Shown one piece after another: positions 39,220-49,266 of a DNA stretch of 64,000 nt. The position numbers and the translations under genes were made by a program. This DNA is from Paractinoplanes toevensis. GTDB lineage: Bacteria > Actinomycetota > Actinomycetes > Mycobacteriales > Micromonosporaceae. Every line of letters begins with the position of its first letter. Position 1 is the stretch's first letter. The notes under the pieces are model-generated. The model was not told the DNA's origin. It ran no database searches and saw nothing but the letters and a program-made list of their open reading frames with translations. The stretch is from positions 62,001 to 126,000 of the forward strand of contig NZ_BOQN01000015.1 in the NCBI RefSeq assembly GCF_018332695.1. Direction: 5' to 3'.

Positions 39220-39355
39220 ATCGGCATATCCGCCTGGCTCGGCGCGGCCTCGAATCGGCATATCCGCCTGGCTCGGCGCGGCCTCGAATCGGCATATCCG
39301 CCCGGGTCGGCGCGGCCGGGGATCGGCATATCCGAGTGGCTCGGCGGCCGGAGCT
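39220..39355. repeat. 34-bp tandem repeat family B, four copies
   Basis: Four contiguous 34-bp copies at 39220-39253, 39254-39287, 39288-39321 and 39322-39355; the first two are identical. Consensus starts ATCGGCATATCCGCCTGGCT and ends CGGCGCGGCCTCGA. A decayed related copy (CTGGCATATCCGACTGG) lies near 39142. There are no spacers. Confidence 0.9.
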
Positions 39356-39635
39356 GCGCTCGATGATCCAAGCGCGGCAACTCGCCAGCCTCCGGCAGCC
39401 GGCCGACGCACGATCGGAGTGGACCACGCCCGCGCGGAAAATATGACATGCCGCTTATATCGTCGCTGTCAGAACTGCTCCAGCTCGACCTTGTTGAGTT
39501 GGGGTACGGAGCGCGCAGCAAGGCCACAAGATCTGGGCGCGAGGTGGAGTGCGGCTCGGGCTAGCCCGGATACCCCTCCGGGAGGTCGGCAGGCCAGCGG
39601 TCGGCGGTGTAGAGCCGGGGCTTCCCCGAACAGGG

Positions 39636-39766
39636 CCGCCAGCCACAGCGGGGCGTCCGCGAGCGGAGCCGCCAGCCACAGCGGGGCGTCCGCGAGCGGA
39701 GCCGCCAGCCACAGCGGGGCGTCCGCGAGCAGAGCCGCCAGCCACAGCGGGGCGTCGCGAGCAGAG
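39636..39766. repeat. 33-bp tandem repeat family C, four copies
   Basis: Copies at 39636-39668, 39669-39701, 39702-39734 and 39735-39766. Consensus starts CCGCCAGCCACAGCGGGGCG and ends TCCGCGAGCGGAG. The first two copies are identical; the fourth has lost one base, which breaks any reading frame through the array. Confidence 0.9.
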
Positions 39767-39815
39767 CCTCCGGCGGCGGCACGGCGGAGGAGTGGGCAGG
39801 GGTCTGGCGTTTGCG

Positions 39816-39851
39816 GCGGGCCCGCCCGGCGCGGGCGCGCGGAGGGTGAGG
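39816..39851 (-). repeat. Dispersed repeat copy 2 (inverted copy at 13065-13100)
   Basis: The reverse complement matches 13065-13100 at 34 of 36 positions. Read on the minus strand it is preceded by CTTTTTCGGTACG and CCAGTCCCGG, also echoed at 13010-13045, and is followed by repeat family C and, further on, by GATCTTGTGG (39533-39524). Confidence 0.7.
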
Positions 39852-39945
39852 ACCGCGCAGAGAGAACTGGGTGGCCGGGACTGGTCGCACGGCGTACCGA
39901 AAAAGAAGCGCAGGCGAACGACGCAGCCGGGGCGGAAGACGCGGC

Positions 39946-40698
<753 letters not shown>

Positions 40699-41646
40699 CT
40701 ATCGTTTGCGGGAAGCCCACCAGCGCTCGGCCCAGCCCACGGCGAGGAAGACCATGCCCACGTAGAACCAGCCGAGCAGCACGTCGATCACGTAGTGCTC
40801 GCCGGTGTAGACGAGCGTGAAGGTCATCGCCAGCGGGTAGGCGAGCAGCACCGGCCACCAGCGCTTACGGACCATCGGCAGGAAGAAGGCGACCGCCATC
40901 ATCGCGTACGCGGTGTGCAGGGACGGCATGGCGGCCACCGGGTTGGACTGCTCGACCTGCAGCGCGTTGAGGGTGTTGCCGGCGCTGTGCAGGCCCAGCA
41001 CGTCGAAGCCGCGGGAGGAGAAGCGGGCGACCGGCTCGGCCAGGTAGCCGTTCTCGGCGGCCCACCACGGTGGGGCGGCCGGATAGAGGAAGTAGGTGAC
41101 CAGGCCGGCCATGCTCAGCGCGATCCAGCGGCGCATGAACCGGTAGGAAAGGCCGCGGCTGCGCACCCAGAGAACCACGGCGACCGTGGGCACGGTCAGG
41201 AAGTGGGAGATGTAGACCATCGTGGTCACGACCTCCCACCAGGGCACGTGGGTGGGGTCGTAGAGATGCTGCTGCAGCCAGATCGTCGGGATGCGGCCGC
41301 CGGTGAGCAAGCCGAACATGCCCTCGTCCGCGTCGATCATGAAGTGCACGTGCGGCGCGAAGAGCTTGTCGGCGGAGCCGCGCGAGACGTTGTAGAAGAC
41401 CAGCAGCAGCGCGACCGGCAGCCAGTCCCGCAGGAACAGCAGGTGTTCCCGCCACGGCTGGTAGTTGCGCCACGCGATGGTGGCCAGCCACAGCCAGCCG
41501 AAGGCGGTGAGCGGGTCGCTGGTCGGCACCCCGACGAACGCCACGAACAGGCCGAAGGCCACCGCCCAGACCGTCATGCCGATGATCCGGCGCTTGCGCC
41601 GGTCGGGTGGGGCGGCGGCCTCGGGCGGTGTCTCCAGCGTTGTCAC
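40699..41646 (-). CDS. PAP2-superfamily membrane phosphatase/transferase
   Basis: 315-residue multi-helix membrane protein of the PAP2_3 (inositol-phosphorylceramide-synthase-like) subgroup. C-terminal active-site motifs are MPSLHTAYAMM and YTGEHYVIDVLLGWFY with the two catalytic histidines. About six helices. The GTG start (VTTLETPPEAAAPP) is chosen; the frame is open further upstream only through the M16 gene. Likely acts on a lipid phosphate or phosphoinositol substrate; the specific one is not known. Nine bases upstream of dapB. Confidence 0.88.
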   Translation of the reverse strand: MTTLETPPEAAAPPDRRKRRIIGMTVWAVAFGLFVAFVGVPTSDPLTAFGWLWLATIAWRNYQPWREHLLFLRDWLPVALLLVFYNVSRGSADKLFAPHVHFMIDADEGMFGLLTGGRIPTIWLQQHLYDPTHVPWWEVVTTMVYISHFLTVPTVAVVLWVRSRGLSYRFMRRWIALSMAGLVTYFLYPAAPPWWAAENGYLAEPVARFSSRGFDVLGLHSAGNTLNALQVEQSNPVAAMPSLHTAYAMMAVAFFLPMVRKRWWPVLLAYPLAMTFTLVYTGEHYVIDVLLGWFYVGMVFLAVGWAERWWASRKR

Positions 41647-41657
41647 GGGGTCCAAGG

Positions 41658-42947
41658 TTAGCCGCGGGGAAAACTGGCCTCGTCGAACGGGCCGACCGCG
41701 GCCAGCGACATCGGCTGGGCGAGGAGCTCCGCGGCGATCGCGTCGACCTCCTCCTTGGTCACCGCGTCGACCCGGCCGAGCAGCTCGTCCACGCTCATCA
41801 GGTCGCCGTAGAGCAGCTCCGACTTGGCGAGCCGGCTCATCCGGGAGCCCGAGTCCTCGAGCCCCAGAACGTACGCTCCCTTGACCATGCCCTTGCCCCG
41901 GGCGATCTCCTCGGCCGTCAGGCCGTCGGCGGCCACCCGGGCCAGCTCCGTCCGGGCCAGATCGAGAACCTCCTCGATCTTGCCGGGCGCGCAACCCGCG
42001 TAGACGCCGAACACTCCGGCGTCGGCGTACTGCGAGGCGTACGAGTAGACCGAGTAGGCCAGCCCGCGCTTCTCCCGGATCTCCTGGAAGAGCCGGCTGG
42101 ACATGCCGCCGCCGAGCACGTTGTTGAGCACGCCCAGGGCGAACCGGCGCTCGTCGCTGCGGCCGATACCGATCCCGCCGAGCACCACGTGCGCCTGCTC
42201 GGTGTCCCGGTTGCGGACGACCGTGTGCGGCTTCTGGTGACGGATCCGCTTGCTACCGGTACGCGGGTCGGCCGGGGCGGCCACGGGACCGTCCAGCGGC
42301 GTCCCGGCGAGCGCCTTGCGCACCAGGCGTACGACCGTGTTGTGCTCGAGGTTGCCGGCCGCCGCGACCACGATCTGCGGCGGCGTGTAACGCCGCCGGT
42401 AGAAGCCGTTGATCTGGTTGCGGGTCATCGGGGTGATCGATTCCTCGGTCCCCGAGATGAGCCGGCCCAGCGGATGGTCCCCGAAGATCGCCTCGGTGAA
42501 GATGTCGTGCACCTCGTCGCCGGGCTCGTCCTCGTGCATGGCGATCTCTTCGAGGATGACGGCCCGCTCGGTCTCGACGTCGGACGGCTCGAGGATCGAG
42601 TCGGCCACCGCGTCGACCAGCACATCCACCGCGAGCGGCAGATCGGCGTCGAGCACCCGCGCGTAGTAGCAGGTGTATTCCTTCGTGGTGAAGGCGTTGG
42701 TCTCGCCGCCGACCGCCTCGATCTCGGCCGAGATCTGCAGCGCCGTCCGCTTGTGGGTGCCCTTGAACAGCAGGTGCTCGAGGAAGTGCGAGGCGCCCGA
42801 CATGTTCGGTGTCTCGTCGCGCGAGCCGATGCCCACCCAGACGCCGAGCGAGGCGCTTCGGGTGCCGGGGATCGCCTCGGTGACGATGCGCAGACCACTG
42901 GGCAGGGTGGTGCGCTTGGCACCCTCCTGCAAGATAATTGTTTTCAT
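41658..42947 (-). CDS. M16-family zinc metallopeptidase
   Basis: 429-residue pitrilysin/insulinase-type peptidase like the processing-peptidase homologues found after pnp in many Gram-positive bacteria. The inverted zinc motif HFLEH is at residues 54-58, with the downstream Glu in the ERAVILEEIAMHEDEP region. The second half is the inactive M16 C-terminal domain with the GGGMSSRLFQEIREKRGLAYSVYSY signature. ATG 42947 is preferred: a GTG 28 codons earlier would have to translate through the terminator hairpin at 42989-43016. Role of the peptidase in this context is unknown. Confidence 0.92.
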   Translation of the reverse strand: MKTIILQEGAKRTTLPSGLRIVTEAIPGTRSASLGVWVGIGSRDETPNMSGASHFLEHLLFKGTHKRTALQISAEIEAVGGETNAFTTKEYTCYYARVLDADLPLAVDVLVDAVADSILEPSDVETERAVILEEIAMHEDEPGDEVHDIFTEAIFGDHPLGRLISGTEESITPMTRNQINGFYRRRYTPPQIVVAAAGNLEHNTVVRLVRKALAGTPLDGPVAAPADPRTGSKRIRHQKPHTVVRNRDTEQAHVVLGGIGIGRSDERRFALGVLNNVLGGGMSSRLFQEIREKRGLAYSVYSYASQYADAGVFGVYAGCAPGKIEEVLDLARTELARVAADGLTAEEIARGKGMVKGAYVLGLEDSGSRMSRLAKSELLYGDLMSVDELLGRVDAVTKEEVDAIAAELLAQPMSLAAVGPFDEASFPRG

Positions 42948-42988
42948 CCGATTCAGGGTGGTGGCGGGGCGGTCGGACGGGGTGACAA

Positions 42989-43016
42989 CGCGGGCCGGCC
43001 TTCCGGCCGGCCCGCG
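42989..43016 (-). terminator. Perfect 12-bp stem hairpin after pnp
   Basis: CGCGGGCCGGCC, loop of four bases, GGCCGGCCCGCG: a perfect 12-bp stem 21 bp after the pnp stop and 41 bp before the M16 start. Terminator or partial terminator/processing site between pnp and the downstream genes. Confidence 0.8.
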
Positions 43017-43037
43017 CGAACTAGCTGTCACTGGTGA

Positions 43038-45386
43038 TTACGCCTGCGGTGCGCTGCCGCGGTCGCCACGCTCGCCACCGGGGGCCCGCTGCCGACGACG
43101 ACGCGGCTCGCCGCCACCGTCACCGCGGGGACCACGGTCCTCGCGCGGCGGGCGGGACTCACGAGGAGCCTGACCGTCGGCCGGAGCCGCCGCCGGGGCC
43201 TCCTCGCCCTCGGGGCGAACCTTGTCGAGGTAGATCTTGCCGCGGGCGTCGATGTCCGCGATCGAGACCTCGACCTTGTCGCCGACGTTGAGGAAGTCCT
43301 CGACCTTGTCGACCCGCTTGCCGTCGCCCACCTTGGAGATGTGCAGCAGGCCGTCGCGGCCGGGCAGCAGCGAGACGAACGCGCCGAACGCGGCCGTCTT
43401 CACCACGGTGCCGAGGAACTTGTCGCCGACCTTCGGCAGGGTCGGGTTGGCGATCGCGTTGATCCGCTCGACCGCGGCGTCGGCCGACGGGCCGTTCGTC
43501 GCGCCGACGTAGATCGTGCCGTCGTCCTCGATCGAGATGTCGGCGCCGGTCTCGTCCTGGATCGCGTTGATCGTCTGGCCCTTGGGGCCGATGACCATGC
43601 CGATCTTGTCGACCGGGATCTTCACCGAGGTGACCCGCGGGGCGTACTCCGACATCTCGGCCGGCGAGTTGATCGCCGCTTCCATCACGCCGAGGATCGT
43701 CGCGCGGGCGTCGTGCGCCTGCTGCAGCGCGCCGGCCAGCACGTCCGACGGGATGCCGTCGAGCTTGGTGTCCAGCTGCAGGGCGGTGACGAACTCGCTG
43801 GTGCCGGCGACCTTGAAGTCCATGTCGCCGAACGCGTCCTCGGCACCGAGGATGTCGGTGAGCGCGACGTACTGCGTCTTGCCGTCGACCTCATCGGAGA
43901 TCAGGCCCATCGCGATGCCGGCGACCGGCGCCTTCAGCGGCACACCGGCGCTGAGCAGCGACAGCGTCGAGGCGCAGACCGAGCCCATCGAGGTCGAGCC
44001 GTTCGAGCTCAGGGCCTCGGAGACCTGGCGGATCGCGTACGGGAACTCCTCGCGCGCGGGCAGCACGGGCACCAGGGCCCGCTCGGCCAGCGCGCCGTGG
44101 CCGATCTCGCGGCGCTTCGGCGAACCCACCCGGCCGGTCTCACCGGTCGAGTAGGGCGGGAAGTTGTAGTTGTGCATGTAGCGCTTGGACTTCTCGGGGG
44201 CGAGGGTGTCCAGCGTCTGCTCGAGACGCAGCATGTTCAGCGTGGTGACACCCAGGATCTGGGTCTCCCCCCGCTCGAACAGGGCCGAGCCGTGCACCCG
44301 CGGCAGGACGCCGACCTGGGCGCTCAGCGGCCGGATGTCGCGCGGCCCGCGGCCGTCGATCCGGATCTGCTCGCGCAGCACGCGGGCCCGGACCTCGGAC
44401 TTGGTCAGCGACCGGAACGCGGCGCTGATCTCCTTCTCGCGACCCTCGAACCGCTCGTCGAGCAGGTCGTGAGCCTTCGCCTTGATCAGGTCGAGGGACT
44501 CCTCGCGCTCCTGCTTGCCGGCGATCTTCAGGGCCTCGGCGGTCTCCTCGCGGAGGGCCTCCGCGACGGCGGTGAAGACGTCGTCCTGGTAGTCGAGGAA
44601 GACCGGGTAGTCGGCGACCGGCTTGGCGGCGACCTCGGCCAGCTCGCTCTGCGCGCGGCACAGTTCACGGATGGCCGGCTTGGCGGCCTCCAGACCGCTG
44701 GCGACGACCTCCTCGGTCGGCGCAACGGCACCGGCCGAGATCAGCTTGATCGCGTGCGGGGTGGCCTCGGCCTCGACCATCATGATCGCGACGTCACCGT
44801 CGGCGAGGACACGACCGGCGACCACCATGTCGAAGGTGGCCCGCTCGAGCTCCTCCAGGGTCGGGAAGGCAACCCACTGGCCCTCGACGTGCGCGACCCG
44901 CGTCGAGCCGACCGGGCCGCTGAACGGCAGGCCGGAGAGCTTGGTCGACATCGAGGCGCCGTTCATGGCGACCACGTCGTACGGGTGGGCCGGGTCGAGC
45001 GCCAGGATCGTCTCGACGACCTGGACCTCGTTGCGCAGGCCCTTGGTGAACGACGGGCGCAGCGGCCGGTCGATCAGGCGGCAGGTGAGGATGGCGTCCT
45101 CGCTGGGACGACCCTCGCGCCGGAAGAACGAGCCGGGGATGCGGCCGGCCGCGTACATCCGCTCCTCGACGTCCACCGTGAGCGGGAAGAAGTCGAAGTG
45201 CTCCTTGGGCGCCTTGCTCGCGGTGGTCGCGGAGAGGACCACGGTGTCGCCCAGCTGGACGATGACCGAGCCCGCGGCCTGCTTGGCCAGGCGGCCGGTG
45301 GAGAAGGTCACCTCACGGGTGCCGAACGCACCGTTGTCGATGACGGCGGTGCGGGACTCAGTTCCGAGAGCGTTCTGCTCTGTCAT
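43038..45386 (-). CDS. pnp: Polyribonucleotide nucleotidyltransferase (PNPase)
   Basis: 782-residue phosphorolytic 3'-5' exoribonuclease. Two RNase PH-like domains, the second with [10 protein letters not shown] and [19 protein letters not shown], then a KH domain ([20 protein letters not shown]) and an S1 domain ([31 protein letters not shown]). The C-terminus is an Arg/Gly/Pro-rich extension of about 50 residues ([18 protein letters not shown]), as in other actinobacteria, and probably disordered. ATG 45386; AAGGAG lies about 13 bases upstream. Follows rpsO as in most bacteria. Confidence 0.97.
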   Translation of the reverse strand: MTEQNALGTESRTAVIDNGAFGTREVTFSTGRLAKQAAGSVIVQLGDTVVLSATTASKAPKEHFDFFPLTVDVEERMYAAGRIPGSFFRREGRPSEDAILTCRLIDRPLRPSFTKGLRNEVQVVETILALDPAHPYDVVAMNGASMSTKLSGLPFSGPVGSTRVAHVEGQWVAFPTLEELERATFDMVVAGRVLADGDVAIMMVEAEATPHAIKLISAGAVAPTEEVVASGLEAAKPAIRELCRAQSELAEVAAKPVADYPVFLDYQDDVFTAVAEALREETAEALKIAGKQEREESLDLIKAKAHDLLDERFEGREKEISAAFRSLTKSEVRARVLREQIRIDGRGPRDIRPLSAQVGVLPRVHGSALFERGETQILGVTTLNMLRLEQTLDTLAPEKSKRYMHNYNFPPYSTGETGRVGSPKRREIGHGALAERALVPVLPAREEFPYAIRQVSEALSSNGSTSMGSVCASTLSLLSAGVPLKAPVAGIAMGLISDEVDGKTQYVALTDILGAEDAFGDMDFKVAGTSEFVTALQLDTKLDGIPSDVLAGALQQAHDARATILGVMEAAINSPAEMSEYAPRVTSVKIPVDKIGMVIGPKGQTINAIQDETGADISIEDDGTIYVGATNGPSADAAVERINAIANPTLPKVGDKFLGTVVKTAAFGAFVSLLPGRDGLLHISKVGDGKRVDKVEDFLNVGDKVEVSIADIDARGKIYLDKVRPEGEEAPAAAPADGQAPRESRPPREDRGPRGDGGGEPRRRRQRAPGGERGDRGSAPQA

Positions 45387-45453
45387 GTTGTTGCGGTACT
45401 CCTTCGTCGAGGACCCGGCGGTCTTCTACAGCGCGGTGTTCAGGCTGGCCGGT

Positions 45454-45465
45454 CTTCGATCGAAG
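45454..45465. promoter_or_regulatory. 12-bp palindrome upstream of pnp
   Basis: CTTCGATCGAAG is a perfect palindrome 67 bp upstream of the pnp start, between rpsO and pnp. It could be a regulator site; no regulator is known for it. Confidence 0.3.
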
Positions 45466-45552
45466 TGCCCAGGATGGTTGGCCTGGGAACCACTACCGAG
45501 GACCGGTGTCTGTCTTGGCCTGGCGAACCGCGCGGGTCCGTGGGTTAAAGCT

Positions 45553-45583
45553 AGGGGGAGCGGCCCGGTCGGCCACTCCCCCT
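45553..45583 (-). terminator. rpsO terminator / processing hairpin
   Basis: AGGGGGAG pairs with CTCCCCCT (8 bp) around an inner GGCC/GGCC stem; on the minus strand it is followed by CTTTAACC. It starts six bases after the rpsO stop, where many bacteria have a terminator or RNase III site between rpsO and pnp. Confidence 0.8.
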
Positions 45584-45589
45584 GAAGAA

Positions 45590-45859
45590 TTATCGGCGGA
45601 GGCCGAGACGCTCGATCAGCGTCCGGTAGCGCGCGATGTCCTTCTTCTGCACGTAGTTGAGCAGGCGGCGACGGCGGCCGACCAGCAGCAGCAGGCCACG
45701 CCGGCTGTGGTGGTCGTGCTTGTGCACCTTCAGGTGCTCGGTGAGGTCGGCGATCCGCTTGGTCAGCATCGCGACCTGCACCTCGGGCGACCCGGTGTCG
45801 CCGTCCTGCGCCTTGTACTCGTCGATGATCTTGTTCTTGGTGTCTTGATCGAGCGCCAT
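45590..45859 (-). CDS. rpsO: 30S ribosomal protein S15
   Basis: 89-residue ribosomal protein: [35 protein letters not shown], the [28 protein letters not shown] core and C-terminal [13 protein letters not shown], all standard S15. Binds 16S rRNA in the platform and helps recruit S6/S18. ATG 45859 gives the standard length; the frame is open upstream but meaningless. Lies between ribF and pnp. Confidence 0.98.
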   Translation of the reverse strand: MALDQDTKNKIIDEYKAQDGDTGSPEVQVAMLTKRIADLTEHLKVHKHDHHSRRGLLLLVGRRRRLLNYVQKKDIARYRTLIERLGLRR

Positions 45860-45971
45860 ACTCTCCGAAATTCTGTGTTGCCGGATCAACGGTATTCCGC
45901 ACCCGCGGCGTCGGGCAGGCACGCGGAACCGGTCGCTGGACAACCAGCGTCCTGTCAACCCTACCAGGGGG

Positions 45972-46904
45972 TCACCGGAGCAACGAGCGGGTCTCTTCCA
46001 CGTCCTCGCGGATCTGCGCGACCAGCGGCTCGATGCCCTCGTAGACCCGCTGTTCGCGCAGGTGGGCGACGAAATCGAGGCTGACCCGCTCACCGTAGAG
46101 ATCGCCCGCGAAATCCAGCACATAGGCCTCGACCCGGCGCTCCCGGCCGGAGAAGGTGGGATTGGTGCCGATCGACACGCTCGCCGGGTGCCGGCCCGCG
46201 TGCTCGCCGCCGCGGATCAGCCAGGCCGCGTAGACGCCGTCGGCCGGGACCGCCGCGTAGCGGTGCGTCATCAGGTTGGCGGTCGGGAAGCCGATCTCGC
46301 GTCCGCGCTGGTCACCGCGGACAACCACGCCGGCCAGGCGGTGCGGCCGGCCGAGCGCGGCGGCCGCCGCCCGGACGTCCCCGGCATCAACACAACTGCG
46401 GATGTACGTCGAGGAGAAGACCAGTCCGTCCGCCGCGACCAGTGGCGCGTCCTCGACCGTGAAGCCGAACGACCGCCCGAGCCGCTCCAGCACCGGCACG
46501 TCACCGGCCGCCCGGTGCCCGAACCGGAAGTTGTCGCCGACCACCACGACCGCCGCGTGCAGCGCCTCGACCAGCACGTCGTGCACGAACTGCTCGGCGG
46601 TCAGGTGGGAGAAGGACGGCGTGAACGGCACCACGCACAGCGCGTCGACGCCGAGCTGCTCGATCAGCTCGGCCTTGCGCACCGGCTCGGTCAGCACCGC
46701 CGGGTGCGAGCCCGGCCGCACCACCTCGGCCGGGTGCGGGTCGAAGGTCATCACCACCGACTGCAGGCCCAGATCGCGGGCGCGTTTCACGGTGTGCCCG
46801 ATGATCGCCTGGTGGCCGCGGTGCACGCCGTCGAAGACGCCGATCGTGACCACCGATCGGCCCCAGCCCCCGGGCACCGACTCGTAGCCCCGCCACCGCT
46901 GCAT
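45972..46904 (-). CDS. ribF: Bifunctional riboflavin kinase / FAD synthetase
   Basis: 310-residue enzyme making FMN and FAD. N-terminal adenylyltransferase domain with [14 protein letters not shown] (the HxGH-like motif), VVMTFDPHP and [15 protein letters not shown]-terminal kinase domain with [27 protein letters not shown] and SIGTNPTF, ending in [29 protein letters not shown] 46904 with GGGGAGGA eight bases upstream. No FMN riboswitch is visible upstream. The usual truB neighbour is separated from it here by a two-component pair. Confidence 0.97.
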   Translation of the reverse strand: MQRWRGYESVPGGWGRSVVTIGVFDGVHRGHQAIIGHTVKRARDLGLQSVVMTFDPHPAEVVRPGSHPAVLTEPVRKAELIEQLGVDALCVVPFTPSFSHLTAEQFVHDVLVEALHAAVVVVGDNFRFGHRAAGDVPVLERLGRSFGFTVEDAPLVAADGLVFSSTYIRSCVDAGDVRAAAAALGRPHRLAGVVVRGDQRGREIGFPTANLMTHRYAAVPADGVYAAWLIRGGEHAGRHPASVSIGTNPTFSGRERRVEAYVLDFAGDLYGERVSLDFVAHLREQRVYEGIEPLVAQIREDVEETRSLLR

Positions 46905-46984
46905 GTCTCGTCCTCCCCAGCTCACTCGTCGGGCACAGCGTATCGGTCTTACCAACCGACCGAAACGCTACGATTAGCCCCGAT

Positions 46985-48877
46985 ATGCGCATCGACTGGA
47001 GCGTGCTCGTCCTGCTCGCGGCGGAGTTCACCTTCGCGGTGCTGTTCCTCCGTGCGCTCGGCGGCTACCTGCTGCGCCGCGACCCCCTGCAGGGCAACGT
47101 GACGCTGGTCTTCCTGCCGTGCACGGTGTTCTTCGGGGTGGACATCGCCCGCCGGCTGGCCGGCGGCACGCTGCCCATCTGGGTGGGCATCGCCACCACC
47201 ACCGTGCTGCTCGCCCAGCCCTACCTCACGGTCCGGCTGGCCGCCCGGTTACGGGCGGTGCCACGGCTGCTCGACCGGCTGGTGCTGATGGCGTACATCG
47301 GTCTCGCCGTTCCGCTGCTGATGGCGGCCCGCCCGCTCAGCCCCGGCGGGTTGATGGCGATGACCCTCGGCTTCAGCCTCAGCGAGGTGGTCGCGGCCAC
47401 CCTGCTCTGGGGCAAGGCCCGCACCCGGGCCGGCGCCAATCGCGCCCGGCTGACCATCGCGTCCGCGGCCACCCTCACGTTCGGCGTCATGATCGTATTC
47501 GTCGCCCTGGGCGCGGTGCACGGCCCTCAGCTGACCGCCGTGAGCCGGGTGCTCGCCCTGCTCAGCGGCCTCGGCTACCTGGTCGCCTTCATGCCCTCGC
47601 GCTCGCTGCGGCGGATGTTCTCCAGCAGCGCCGCCTGGCACGTCACCGAACGGCTGCTGCGCGCCGATGTCCAGTCCCCCGCGCAGGTCTGGCAGACGTA
47701 CGCCGAGATCATGCGCGAGCAGACCGGCGCCGAGGCCGTCGCCGTGCTGATGCCCCGCCCCGACGGCCAGCTCGCCCAGACCGCGTACGCCGGGCCGCCG
47801 CTGCCCGAACTCACCCAGGTCGACGCGGCCGACATCACCGCGCTGGTCCGGGCCGGCCGCCCGGCCCGGCTGCGCGAAGGCACGCCGGCCCTGGTCGCGC
47901 ACTACGGCGACCACCTCGGCGACAGCTACGTCACGGTGCTCGCCATGCCGGTGCCGCCCGACGTCGACGGCGCGGTGCTCCTGTTCAACCGGCACCGCAC
48001 CCTGTTCCGCGACGACGACCTGCGCCTGCTCGCCGCGCTCGGCGGCCAGGCCGGCATCCTCGCCGAACGGCAGGCCGTCGCCGACGCGCAGCGCCGCCTG
48101 ACCACCGAGCTGAGCGCGTCGGTCGAGGCGCTCACCGCGGCCAACCAGGCGAAGAGCGCGTTCCTCGCCAACATGAGCCACGAGCTGCGCACCCCGCTCA
48201 ACGCGATCATCGGATTCAGCGACCTGATGCGCGTCGAGGAACCGGAGGGCGACCGGCGCCGCGTCCCTGCCGAGTGGGTCGACCACATCCACACCAGCGG
48301 CCGCCACCTCCTCGGCCTGATCAACGACATCCTCGATCTGGCCAAGATCGAGGCCGGCCGGCTGGACCTGCGCCCGGCCCCGCTCCGGGTCGACACCGCC
48401 ATCACCGAGTTGCTCACCGGCCTGGCCCCACTGTTCACCACCAAGGGCATCACGGTGCGCACCGATCTGCCGGAGGCGACCGCGCTGGCCGACCGGGTGC
48501 GCTTCCGGCAGATCGTCGAAAACCTGCTGTCCAACGCCATCAAATTCACCGAGCCCGGCGGTTCGGTCACGGTCGCGGCACAAGAGGCCGGCGATCGGGT
48601 GTACGTGTCGGTAGCCGACACCGGGGTCGGCATCTCGGAAGAGGACCAGCCCCTGGTGTTCGAAGAGTTCCAGCAGGTCGGCGACCCCGACCGGCAACGC
48701 GCCGGCACCGGCCTCGGCCTGGCCCTGACCAAACGTCTCGTCGAGGCCCACGACGGCGAGATCACCCTGAGATCGGAGATCGGCGTCGGCAGCGTCTTCA
48801 CCGTCCGACTGCCCGCCGAGACCGTCCTGCCCGCGCCGCACCCCGCGACCCGGGCACCCGTGACCGGAAGGAGCTGA
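46985..48877 (+). CDS. Membrane histidine kinase with GAF domain
   Basis: 630-residue sensor. N-terminal region of about 210 residues with six or seven membrane helices, then a GAF-like domain (about 225-365: LLRADVQSPAQVWQTYAEIMREQTGAEAVAVL), a short coil, HisKA with phospho-acceptor His399 in MSHELRTPLNAIIGFS, and HATPase with N box NLLSNAIKF, G1 DTGVGI and G2 GTGLGLAL. Ligand unknown. TACGAT at 46969-46974 is a possible -10, 10 bases before the ATG. Two bases separate it from its response regulator gene. It sits, oppositely oriented, between ribF and truB. Confidence 0.93.
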   Translation: MRIDWSVLVLLAAEFTFAVLFLRALGGYLLRRDPLQGNVTLVFLPCTVFFGVDIARRLAGGTLPIWVGIATTTVLLAQPYLTVRLAARLRAVPRLLDRLVLMAYIGLAVPLLMAARPLSPGGLMAMTLGFSLSEVVAATLLWGKARTRAGANRARLTIASAATLTFGVMIVFVALGAVHGPQLTAVSRVLALLSGLGYLVAFMPSRSLRRMFSSSAAWHVTERLLRADVQSPAQVWQTYAEIMREQTGAEAVAVLMPRPDGQLAQTAYAGPPLPELTQVDAADITALVRAGRPARLREGTPALVAHYGDHLGDSYVTVLAMPVPPDVDGAVLLFNRHRTLFRDDDLRLLAALGGQAGILAERQAVADAQRRLTTELSASVEALTAANQAKSAFLANMSHELRTPLNAIIGFSDLMRVEEPEGDRRRVPAEWVDHIHTSGRHLLGLINDILDLAKIEAGRLDLRPAPLRVDTAITELLTGLAPLFTTKGITVRTDLPEATALADRVRFRQIVENLLSNAIKFTEPGGSVTVAAQEAGDRVYVSVADTGVGISEEDQPLVFEEFQQVGDPDRQRAGTGLGLALTKRLVEAHDGEITLRSEIGVGSVFTVRLPAETVLPAPHPATRAPVTGRS

Positions 48878-48879
48878 CC

Positions 48880-49266
48880 ATGAGCACGATCCTGCTGGTC
48901 GAGGACGAGGAACTGAACCGGACTCTGGTCAAGGCCGTGCTGTCCCGAGCGTCCGACGAAACGGTCCGCACCGCCACGGTAGTGGACGCCACCAGCCTGT
49001 CCGCGGCCCGCGACCGGTTACGCGCCACCGACGTCGACCTGGTCCTGCTGGATATGAACCTGCCCGACGGCAACGGCCTGAACCTGGCCCGCGAACTGGC
49101 CGCCGGCCTGCTCCCGGCCGGCAAACGCCCGACGGTGGTGGCGGTGACGGCAAGCGTGCTCCCGCAGGACCGGGCCGCCGCGATCGAGGCCGGCTGCGAC
49201 GACTTCCTCGACAAGCCCTACGCGGCCGCCGACCTGGTCGCGACGGTCGCCCGCCACTTGAGCTAG
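48880..49266 (+). CDS. Single-domain response regulator (CheY/Spo0F type)
   Basis: 128-residue receiver domain only: STILLVEDEELNRTLV with the acidic pair, phospho-acceptor Asp58 in LVLLDMNLPDGNG, Thr in VVAVTAS, and Lys in FLDKPY. No DNA-binding or other output domain, so it must signal by protein contact or phosphotransfer. AAGGAG upstream of ATG 48880. Its TAG stop shares the CTAG palindrome with the truB stop on the other strand. Confidence 0.94.
   Translation: MSTILLVEDEELNRTLVKAVLSRASDETVRTATVVDATSLSAARDRLRATDVDLVLLDMNLPDGNGLNLARELAAGLLPAGKRPTVVAVTASVLPQDRAAAIEAGCDDFLDKPYAAADLVATVARHLS

Larger units (their letters stand above)
38719..39945. other. 1.2-kb gene-free repeat island
   Basis: 1227 bp between the glycosidase and dapB. 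It holds three different repeat arrays (38776-39120, 39220-39355, 39636-39766) and a dispersed repeat copy (39816-39851). A short A/T-richer stretch lies at 39437-39460. Several open frames cross the arrays on both strands, but they follow the repeat periods, lack ribosome sites and are broken by a one-base deletion in the third array, so I call no gene. Confidence 0.8.

Noticed and set aside
39220..39766. CRISPR array at 38.8-39.8 kb
   Set aside because: Repeat units are directly contiguous with no unique spacers, and no cas genes are in the window.
42948..43031. Longer M16 peptidase starting at GTG 43031
   Set aside because: The extra 28 codons would be made from the perfect terminator hairpin and have no similarity to peptidase N-termini.
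46905..46984. FMN riboswitch near ribF
   Set aside because: The 80-bp divergent gap is too short and shows none of the conserved FMN aptamer segments.
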